From assembly GCA_028274825.1 (NCBI GenBank), contig JAQCMZ010000163.1:1-23662 (forward strand): 23,662 nt of DNA. Direction: 5' to 3'. Position 1 is the first letter of the stretch. Every line of letters begins with the position of its first letter. The notes below the pieces were generated by a model that saw only the letters and a list, made by a program, of their open reading frames with translations, was not told the DNA's origin and ran no database searches. Positions 17,577-23,662 of this stretch are shown here, piece by piece. The translations under genes and the position numbers were made by a program. Source of the stretch: Haloferacaceae archaeon. GTDB taxonomy: Archaea; Halobacteriota; Halobacteria; Halobacteriales; Haloferacaceae.

Positions 17577-19066
17577 GTCTGTTCACTCGTGTCTGACCCG
17601 GCAGCCGGGTTGGGCCCGAACTTCTCGGCCTGCTGTTTCACGTACGATTTCATCTCGGGGAATCCCTCCAGTTCCTGGGCCTGTTTCATCACGCTGGAGA
17701 CGTACTGTCGGATCGTTTTCGGCTCCGTTTCTTCCAGTCGACTCAACAGATACTGGGTATCCGGTGTGATCGGGTCCCGATCCTCGAGCGCGACGCTCTC
17801 GACTAACTCCCGCTGCAGCTCCGATCCCAACACCCGGTCAGCGATTTCAGCTGGAGTGAACCCGGCAGACGCCTCCCCGAGTTCCGCACAGTCCACGTCG
17901 TCTTGCTCGGCGATTTTTCCCAGCGATTTGCTCCACACCTCTGCCATCACCTCGGCATCGGGCTGTGGAATGAACTGTTGGATCGGGAACCGCCGGGTGG
18001 CGGCCGGATCGATCGAGAACGGCATATTCGTGGCCCCGATGACGAGCAGCCGCTCTTCCACGTCGTTCATCTGCTGCAGAAACGCGTTCGTCAACGCCCG
18101 CTCGTGACGCTGCAAGTTGTCGTCCGACCGGTCCGGGATGAGCGTCTCCACCTCGTCGAAAAACAACACCGCGAAGCCGCCGTCTTCGACTTCTTGATGC
18201 GCCTGGTCGAAGGCTGCTTCGACATTCTTCTCAGACTCGCCGGAGTATTTCGACATCACGTCACTCCCCTTCACTTTCAGAAATCGCACGTCACAATCGT
18301 GTTGCTCTTCGATTTGTGTGTTGTGTTTCGCCTCGTAAGCGATTGCTTCCGAAATGAGCGTCTTTCCGCAGCCTGGTGGCCCGTACAACATCATTCCACC
18401 ACCTGTGCCCGCGAACTCCTCGCCGTACAGGTCTTCGACCTGATCTCGGGTGTCTGGTTCGTACAGCTCCAACATCATTTGTGCGGTGCGTTTCACCTCC
18501 TGGAGGCCTGCGACATCCTCTTGGAAGCTTGTCCGCGGCTCTTCGGCTTCCAACGTAATTGCCGCCTCCTCGGCGCTCTGATCTCCACTGACTCCTCCCG
18601 ACGAACCGGCGCCGGATGGTGGGCCGGCTGGTGATCCGGACTCGACTGACGCCGAATGAGCGGTCTTGTCGAAGGTGAACTCTGTTTTTTCGCTAACCCG
18701 GACCGTCCGGTGACTCGGGGAGACGTCTGTCACGCTGAATTCGATTGTCTCTGGACCGAAGTCATATGACTCGGTAATCGGGTGCAACAGCGCCTTATTC
18801 TCGCGTAGTACCTTTTCGAGCTGATCGGGAGCAGCCCCGTGTGGATTGATCTCGACCTCCTGTGCCGTCATCACCTTCATTCGAGATGCATCTGTCTCCA
18901 CCTCGAGCGTGTCGCCCGGAGAAAACTGCGGGAATAGCTTCGCTGCCTCTGGGTTGAGATGTACTTCGTTACCCATCGTCGAGAAGGCCCCATCGTCTTT
19001 GGGCCTCACCTCGAACGTCGCTTTAGCCCCGCCGTGTCGCACGCAAACGACATCCGTGCTCGACAT
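17573..19066 (-). CDS. AAA+ ATPase with Cdc48-type N-domain and one AAA module, 497 aa
   Basis: Predicted protein-remodelling ATPase. Residues 1 to about 130 resemble the Cdc48 substrate-binding N-domain (NEVHLNPEAAKLFPQFSPGD), followed by a Gly/Ser linker (about 135-165). A single AAA domain follows: DVAGLQEVK entry motif, Walker A GPPGCGKT (229-236), the SKYSGESEKNV pore and second-region motif, Walker B FFDEVE (D304, E305), sensor ATN (N347) and arginine fingers R358-R359. The DVAGL and SKxxGESEK motifs are typical of the classical/Vps4 clade, and a C-terminal helix follows. Cdc48 itself has two AAA modules, so this is a reduced form. I chose ATG 19066 because GGGGAG lies just upstream and the N-domain begins there; ATG 19144 and a longer frame to 19261 are alternatives. 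It overlaps the next gene by GTGA. Confidence 0.9.
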   Translation of the reverse strand: MSSTDVVCVRHGGAKATFEVRPKDDGAFSTMGNEVHLNPEAAKLFPQFSPGDTLEVETDASRMKVMTAQEVEINPHGAAPDQLEKVLRENKALLHPITESYDFGPETIEFSVTDVSPSHRTVRVSEKTEFTFDKTAHSASVESGSPAGPPSGAGSSGGVSGDQSAEEAAITLEAEEPRTSFQEDVAGLQEVKRTAQMMLELYEPDTRDQVEDLYGEEFAGTGGGMMLYGPPGCGKTLISEAIAYEAKHNTQIEEQHDCDVRFLKVKGSDVMSKYSGESEKNVEAAFDQAHQEVEDGGFAVLFFDEVETLIPDRSDDNLQRHERALTNAFLQQMNDVEERLLVIGATNMPFSIDPAATRRFPIQQFIPQPDAEVMAEVWSKSLGKIAEQDDVDCAELGEASAGFTPAEIADRVLGSELQRELVESVALEDRDPITPDTQYLLSRLEETEPKTIRQYVSSVMKQAQELEGFPEMKSYVKQQAEKFGPNPAAGSDTSEQT

Positions 19067-19223
19067 TATTTTGCTCTCCCCGATCGACGCGTGTGAGCTC
19101 GGGGTCCCATCCATCGTGATTCCTTGCAGTCTTGTTTTACTCATCTGTGTGTTTTCTGGCTGCGATTGTTCCCGATCACCAGACCGGCCCAGGCCAGCCC
19201 CCCCCAGCGGCGTCGGGACACGG

Positions 19224-19841
19224 TCAGGTCCATCCCTGTTTGTTTTGATCCCTCGAGGCAACTATCGCGCGTTCTAGAACCGCCTCGATCTGCTCGAAAT
19301 CCGCGTCTATCAATGAGTGGGGTGGGTCCAGCCACAATCGCGCAGTCGGGCGGTAGTCGAATACTTTGGCGAGATCACGGATCGACTCAGCGACATCACT
19401 GAACGTCTGTGCAATCACGTCGGCATTCACAAATTCAAGCCGCCGTTGGTATTTCTGACATCTGCGAGCATGGTTCCGCAGTTCTTCGGCGACCCAGGGG
19501 AATAGCACATACCAGTTGGCCGGGTCCCCTAACAAAACACGGACACTTCCGCTCGTGAGTTCGACCCTCTCATCGGCTGTTTGAACGACGTCCTCTGGTG
19601 GGACCTCGCCATCGAGCAATGCTGACAATATCCGCCCTACAGCACGGTCCACCGATTCATCGGGCACTCGATGTAATCGTGGAAGACGGTGTGTAGCGGG
19701 TTCCACCAAAGCAATTAATTCGTCGAGCATCCGGTGGGCCCCTCGCCAGGGTTTCGCGCCGGTCGGTCGACGGTGATCTATGAGTCGGTCCAACTCAGCT
19801 TCGATATTGGCAACTGAAGCGATCCACGGTGTCACGTGCAT
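19224..19841 (-). CDS. Unknown helical protein, 205 aa
   Basis: I do not recognise this protein. It is soluble and mainly helical, with no signal peptide or TM. Visible segments are a helix with RMLDELIALVEPATHR (about 37-52), an aromatic motif NWYVLFPWVAEELRNHARR (about 108-126) and a C-terminal helical part with DYRPTARLWLDPPHSLIDAD. It starts 12 bases after the stop of the preceding gene and is co-oriented with the AAA+ gene, so it belongs to the minus-strand operon. It may be an adaptor for the AAA+ ATPase by position only. Confidence 0.75.
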   Translation of the reverse strand: MHVTPWIASVANIEAELDRLIDHRRPTGAKPWRGAHRMLDELIALVEPATHRLPRLHRVPDESVDRAVGRILSALLDGEVPPEDVVQTADERVELTSGSVRVLLGDPANWYVLFPWVAEELRNHARRCQKYQRRLEFVNADVIAQTFSDVAESIRDLAKVFDYRPTARLWLDPPHSLIDADFEQIEAVLERAIVASRDQNKQGWT

Positions 19842-19853
19842 TCCGGATCAGGG

Positions 19854-20843
19854 TCAACGGGTGATGCTCTCGTTCAACTTCTCGGCGCTCTCATCGAGCT
19901 GTTCGACCGCCTCCTCGTCTTGGCCGAGAAGTTCCTCCGCGAATTCATCATCGCTCGTTGACTCCATTTTCTCCTCGGGTGAGAGTGCATTCCCCATAGA
20001 AGTCATTAGCTCTGAGTACGTGTTTGAAAGTTTCACGAGGTCTTGGGGAAACACTGCTTCCTGCATCGCGATTTTGCGGAACTCGTCTCGGCGTTTCATC
20101 ATCTGTGTTTTCAGCACGTCGAACCGGTCCATCGTCATCGCTAGTTCCTGTTCTCTCCCTGATGTCTGAGGCCCGTTGTCTGATTTTTTCATACTGTCGT
20201 AGAATTCGTATTGCTTCCGATAGAGCCTGAATTGCTGGGAGTCCTCTTCGCCGAGTTCAGACGGAGACCGACCGTCGAGGAGGTTCCGCATCTTCTGTGC
20301 GTACCGTTCCATTCTCTCGTCTTTATCGACGCCGTCTCGCTGGGTTGTCTCGGTTTCTCGATTGTCGAGTTTTTGTTTCACGTGTTCGACTTTCTCATTA
20401 GCGGTATCGATCCGATTGATGAACGTGTCGAACATCGCAGCCCAGTTATTGCACATCTGAAAGTTCCCCGTCTCTTTAATCGACTCGAACGATTTCACCA
20501 CTGTCACCGAATCCGAGTCGGCTATCTCAACTATTTGTTCTCGATTCAGATATTCGAGGACTGCTTCCGCCTGGAGCTGTGTCGTGGCGAACTCGTCGTC
20601 TGACTCGACCAGCGCGTCGATTGCCTCCTGCCGTGAGAGAGACGCTGAACCCCTGTCGAACTCGAGGGCCTCGCCAGTGTCGTGATCCATCATTTGCCCA
20701 ACGAGCCCCTCCCAGTTGCCTTCCGCCTCGTCGTCTTCGTTCCTATCGGCGATTGTTGCATCGAACCGTACCGGTTGTTCTCGATTCGATTGCGGCTCTG
20801 CCGTCACCAGGCCGTCGTCACGTTCGAATTTTTCGAAATTCAT
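19854..20843 (-). CDS. Winged-helix/coiled-coil protein with acidic tail, 329 aa
   Basis: The protein is soluble. After an acidic, disordered start (1-65), residues about 68-120 fit a winged-helix fold (helix SRQEAIDALVES, then AEAVLEYLNREQIVEIADSDSVTVV as recognition helix and wing). Long Lys/Glu helices follow (about 125-285, with the segment KTQMMKRRDEFRKIAMQEAV), and a strongly acidic C-terminus (about 290-329) with DDEFAEELLGQDEEA. A helical body plus an acidic tail next to a Vps4-clade-like AAA+ recalls the ESCRT-III arrangement, but I see no clear Snf7 signature and treat this as speculation. Its ATG shares one base with the stop of the winged-helix gene (TGATG). Confidence 0.8.
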   Translation of the reverse strand: MNFEKFERDDGLVTAEPQSNREQPVRFDATIADRNEDDEAEGNWEGLVGQMMDHDTGEALEFDRGSASLSRQEAIDALVESDDEFATTQLQAEAVLEYLNREQIVEIADSDSVTVVKSFESIKETGNFQMCNNWAAMFDTFINRIDTANEKVEHVKQKLDNRETETTQRDGVDKDERMERYAQKMRNLLDGRSPSELGEEDSQQFRLYRKQYEFYDSMKKSDNGPQTSGREQELAMTMDRFDVLKTQMMKRRDEFRKIAMQEAVFPQDLVKLSNTYSELMTSMGNALSPEEKMESTSDDEFAEELLGQDEEAVEQLDESAEKLNESITR

Positions 20844-21964
20844 CAGAAGTCCTCCCAGATGCGTTCTTCGGATCGGTTGATGATCTGCTCTTGGAGATAC
20901 TCGTCGCCCTCTTGAGTCTGTGTGAGTGTGAGTTCGGTCACGTCTGGTCTGATCTCCTCGAGAAGGTCTTCGGGTGTGGCAGCCGTCTTGTCGTTCAACA
21001 CAGGCCGAACGAACTGCTCTGCACGGGATTCGACCTCTCGATCTGCTTCGGATTTGTAGACTGCTACAGCACCGTCTATCTCGATCTGTGGGTCATCCCC
21101 GTCAGCAAATTGATCGCGAATACCCTGAAGGATATCGCGTTCTCTCGTGTTGCCTCGGCTCGAGCGAACTGCTGCGAGACTGTTTGACCGGGCCCCAGCA
21201 CGGCTCTCCACGAGTGAGTTGTACTCAGAGGCGGGCATCACGTACCCGGCTTCCTCGAATTCCTCGAGCACTTCCTCCTCGATCTTGCCCGCCAACCACT
21301 GGACAAACTCGTCGAGTGCCTCCGGGATCAGGTACTCTCCGTCGAGATTGATCACGTGTCCTTCACTCTGAAGATAGTCGATCACGTCCGAGACGGCCTG
21401 CACGGAAATTGCGTCCTCCAACTGATCGTGTGAGATCCGCCCGTTCATACTCCGGCGGGCGAGTTTGTCGTCGAGGTCCTCGCCTTCTCCGTCTACGGCG
21501 TCCTTGAGGTGCGGTCCGACGGTGTAGTACTCGACGTTCCCGGCGACGATCCGCATCACGTAATCGCGCTCCTGTAATTCCTCCGCGAAAAACCCCGCGT
21601 CGTCGTGTGCGACGTTGAACTGTGACCGGAGTTGCTTGGCCGTGACGACGATCTGGTTCCGGAACAACTGCTCGAGCACTGCGGCGATGTTCGCCTCGAT
21701 CTTGTGCTTGAACGGGTCGAGGTAGAACACTCCCGGCCGGATCTGGTCGTGTGCGTAGTTGTCGGACCCAGTCATCTCGCGGAGCGACTCCTTGATCTGC
21801 GCGGTGGAAAGCGAGCTCTGACGAGTCCAGGATACGTCCTCGGATTCGTACTCGGTTTTGATCGCTTCGTGGTCTCTGTCGACGTACACGAATCCGTAAT
21901 TGCTCTGTGCAATCGATCGGCAAGCGGCTGCCAGGGTGTTCTCATCAACTGGGCGTATCCGCAT
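20843..21964 (-). CDS. Tandem winged-helix protein, 373 aa
   Basis: The protein is soluble, with at least two winged-helix-like units. One is TAKQLRSQFNVAHDDAGFF with the following wing (VMRIVAGNVEYYTVG, about residues 108-150). The other is ISHDQLEDAISVQAVSDVI with the wing HVINLDGEYLIP (about 178-215). A Glu-rich helix (KIEEEVLEEFEEAG) and a C-terminal mixed domain follow. Tandem winged helices occur in transcription factors but also in protein-complex adaptors such as ESCRT-II and UFL1. No ligand-binding domain is evident. I set the start at ATG 21964 because a TATA-like element is centred about 27 bases upstream, which fits a leaderless mRNA; ATGs at 21973 and 22018 are also in frame. It is the first gene of the minus-strand operon. 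Confidence 0.8.
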   Translation of the reverse strand: MRIRPVDENTLAAACRSIAQSNYGFVYVDRDHEAIKTEYESEDVSWTRQSSLSTAQIKESLREMTGSDNYAHDQIRPGVFYLDPFKHKIEANIAAVLEQLFRNQIVVTAKQLRSQFNVAHDDAGFFAEELQERDYVMRIVAGNVEYYTVGPHLKDAVDGEGEDLDDKLARRSMNGRISHDQLEDAISVQAVSDVIDYLQSEGHVINLDGEYLIPEALDEFVQWLAGKIEEEVLEEFEEAGYVMPASEYNSLVESRAGARSNSLAAVRSSRGNTRERDILQGIRDQFADGDDPQIEIDGAVAVYKSEADREVESRAEQFVRPVLNDKTAATPEDLLEEIRPDVTELTLTQTQEGDEYLQEQIINRSEERIWEDF

Positions 21965-21984
21965 TATATGCATACATGTTGGAT

Positions 21985-22000
21985 GAGATACTAAAACTTG
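21985..22000 (-). promoter_or_regulatory. TATA-type promoter of the minus-strand operon
   Basis: Read on the minus strand, TTTTAGTATC (21987-21996) follows a purine-rich CAAG. It is centred about 27 bases before ATG 21964, the usual haloarchaeal spacing for a leaderless transcript. It is the best TATA match near any start in the window. Confidence 0.5.
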
Positions 22001-22018
22001 TCCCACCCGCAGCGGCAC

Positions 22019-22868
22019 TCCAGTGCCGTTTTTCTCTCGGGACCACTGCTCGGGCGTTCACTGGTGAGACAGGTCAACCGCCGAAGATGATGAAACGACA
22101 CCTCTGAGCGAGACTGCTTCCGTAGTGGTTCGAACACCCTCTCTAGTCGAATGCCCGAGAGAACACGGTCAATTACTCTCGGGCCACGGTCTGACCACAG
22201 CACGATCCATCTCAACACATCTCCAGAGTGGCTCAAGTGCGGGAGTGTTGGTCACATGGAGCGGCGACAGAAGTTATCTCGACCTGTCTCGGGCCAACTT
22301 CCGGGATTTCGTCGCTCTGGTTCGTGCCATCGCAAGCGTGGGGAGGCTCCTGGAACCGTCCCGTTTCCGACCGGCGAACACACAGAAATTTCGACGAGAG
22401 TGACGCGCGATAACCCCACCTTCGACAGACGAGGTCTGTAGCCTTCGATAGCTGTGTTCTTCTCGAGACGCCGCAGGAAAACGAGAGCTTCCCCAGAGTC
22501 CCGAAATCAGACTCGAGAGTTCGCCCGGGCCGTCGGCCTCGTGACACTCGTCACTCACACGAGTGCTGAGACCCGCTCAGCTGTGTTGCCGATTCGAAAA
22601 GCTCGTCAGCTGGTGATGATGCCGTCCCGGGGACTCTCTGCTTGGCGCGGAGGTGACTTGGTAGCCGTATGTATCGCTGTCACGATTGAGTATTCTGGAG
22701 AGATCCGTGCAAAAAAGAGAGCGGCCTCTGTACTCATAGGGATCTTCATCACCGATGCCGAGTCGGCTCAGAGTGGTAATTCGTCATCGGCCGAGTTACA
22801 TCTTACTTCAGACCGGTCAAAGTGGTTACGCATGAACGACTCTGTGTGAGTGGGGGTCCACCTATCTA
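22019..22868. other. Gene-free region with perfect inverted repeats
   Basis: No credible coding region is seen on either strand; the open frames (for example 22454-22849 plus) are Arg/Ser-rich and basic, unlike the surrounding proteins. Two clean hairpins are visible. GCCCGAGAG (22153-22161) pairs with CTCTCGGGC (22176-22184), and CACTCGT (22545-22551) pairs with ACGAGTG (22559-22565). The stretch upstream of the minus-strand operon may be degraded mobile DNA or may hold an unrecognised RNA. Confidence 0.45.
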
Positions 22869-23250
22869 ATGGTTGACTTCCTCCCCGCCCGAAAGGGCGA
22901 GGATTCCCACGGAACCGCGCCGCTTGGTTGGGATTTTCAGGGTTGCAGTTCGGCCGACATGACCAGACACCTGGCAGAGCCAAGCCGCCGGTACTCCTCT
23001 CCCGGCATGGGATTCAGAGTTACCGCACTTTGGTGGAATCCACGGCCAGCGGCCCGAAGGGGATCTCTTCAGACGTGGTGTGGTCCGAACCCCGATAGCA
23101 TCCGGTTACGACGGCGGGGAGACCGCCCCAGTGTATTTTCCGACCCGTCTCAATCAGTGACAAAAGTGTGGGTGACTGCAATCCCACTCTTCAGTGTCGA
23201 ATTCATCCCCGCGCTGAAGCACGGGGCTTTCTCCTTGATTTCCCGTAACA
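22869..23250 (-). mobile_element. Remnant ends of IS200/IS605/IS1341 (TnpB-type) elements
   Basis: Two motifs are of the kind that, to my recollection, recur beside tnpB genes in haloarchaea. One reads GGTTGACTTCCTCCCCGCCC, followed by GAAA and GGGCGAGGATTCC, forming a hairpin (CGCCC 22886-22890, GGGCG 22895-22899). The other is CCCCG (23207-23211) with CGGGG (23222-23226), followed by CTTTCTCCTTGATTTCCCGT. On the minus strand both look like right ends, about 320 bases apart, with no tnpB frame between them. This suggests two stacked, decayed or non-autonomous copies, possibly retaining guide-RNA-like sequence. The family call is from memory of similar sequences. Confidence 0.5.
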
Positions 23251-23320
23251 CCTCGTCTGACCAGCGACCCCCGACCACACGATGGGTACGCAGACGGCGT
23301 ACTGTGTCTGGAGAGCTCTC

Positions 23321-23662
23321 TCAGGCCTCACTCAACCGTTCGTACGCGTTGGCGACCAAGATTGGCAACATTACGGTCGCGTCGCCGTACACGGAGGCGT
23401 TACTGGCGTCTTTGTTGAGTTTCCCCCACGACCGGGCTTCCTCGAGAGTCGCCCCGGAGAGTCCGCCGCTCGCCTCGGGGTCCATCGTGACCTGGACGGC
23501 GTAGTCGTACGCACCGGGCGTCACCAGCATCGTCTGGAGAGTGAAGTTCTTCGGGACACCGCCGCCCACGAGCAAGCAGCCGGCGGTTTCGGCGTCGTAG
23601 GCGATGTCGGTGAGGTCGGTCATATCCGCCAGTGCGTCCAGCGAGAAGTCACTGGTCTGAGA
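23321..23662 (-). CDS. dys: Deoxyhypusine synthase, C-terminal part (runs off the window)
   Basis: The gene makes the enzyme that transfers an aminobutyl group to a lysine of translation factor aIF5A, the first step of hypusine formation. Visible family marks are GGGVPKNFTLQ, the segment YDYAVQVTMDPEASGGLSGA, and EEARSWGKL, whose lysine aligns with the active-site lysine of the family (K329 in the human enzyme). These are followed by VYGDATVMLPILVA near the C-terminus. The frame stays open through the right edge (13 further codons before the internal Met at 23623), so the true start lies outside. It is unrelated in function to the tubulin-like cluster and marks the flank of conserved core genome. 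Confidence 0.93.
   Translation of the reverse strand, partial: SQTSDFSLDALADMTDLTDIAYDAETAGCLLVGGGVPKNFTLQTMLVTPGAYDYAVQVTMDPEASGGLSGATLEEARSWGKLNKDASNASVYGDATVMLPILVANAYERLSEA

Noticed and set aside
17903..18634. 243-codon plus-strand open frame
   Set aside because: It lies opposite the AAA+ domain, whose motifs are unmistakable on the minus strand.
22454..22849. 131-codon plus-strand open frame
   Set aside because: It starts RRRRKTR, is strongly basic, and has no recognisable domain or promoter; probably non-coding.
22869..23504. 211-codon plus-strand open frame
   Set aside because: It runs through TnpB-type hairpins and antisense into deoxyhypusine synthase.

Overview
The window looks like a haloarchaeal chromosome or megaplasmid segment. 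It is GC-rich, the proteins are strongly acidic (D/E-rich), genes are packed with stop/start overlaps, and one promoter looks leaderless with a TATA element about 27 bases before the start codon. At the right edge lie hairpins of the kind found at haloarchaeal IS200/IS605/IS1341 (TnpB) element ends, next to an archaeal-type deoxyhypusine synthase.

Layout. (1) 1-1302: the 3' end of an unknown gene, then an unknown coiled-coil protein coupled to it. (2) 1303-1882: a hairpin-rich non-coding gap holding two diverged direct-repeat copies whose stems have changed in a compensatory way. (3) 1883-14885: a plus-strand operon of eight genes plus one likely small gene, every junction a 1-4 base overlap. 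It encodes two different FtsZ/tubulin-superfamily GTPases (385 and 399 aa), a small two-TM protein, and several large membrane-anchored proteins. These carry extracellular coiled-coil or Ig-like regions, and in two cases large cytoplasmic regions. (4) 14884-14916: a strong hairpin at the 12-base convergent junction. (5) 21964-14898: a minus-strand operon encoding a tandem winged-helix protein, a winged-helix/coiled-coil protein with an acidic tail, a small helical protein, a Cdc48-N-domain single-AAA+ ATPase of the Vps4/classical type, and a beta-propeller plus Ig-repeat protein. (6) 22019-23320: a gene-free stretch with hairpins and TnpB-type element-end remnants. (7) 23321-23662: the C-terminal part of deoxyhypusine synthase, running off the window.

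Interpretation (inference). The two convergent operons, about 20 kb, look like one multicomponent machine at the cell envelope. Cytoplasmic tubulin-like GTPases would be tied to membrane proteins with long extracellular Ig-like or helical stalks. An AAA+ remodeller, a propeller scaffold and winged-helix/coiled-coil adaptors would act on the cytoplasmic side. The GTPase plus AAA+ plus membrane-protein combination suggests membrane remodelling or an envelope-spanning structure. I do not recognise this gene set as a characterised system. A divergent FtsZ/tubulin family linked by gene context to membrane remodelling has been described in prokaryotes and is the nearest known idea.
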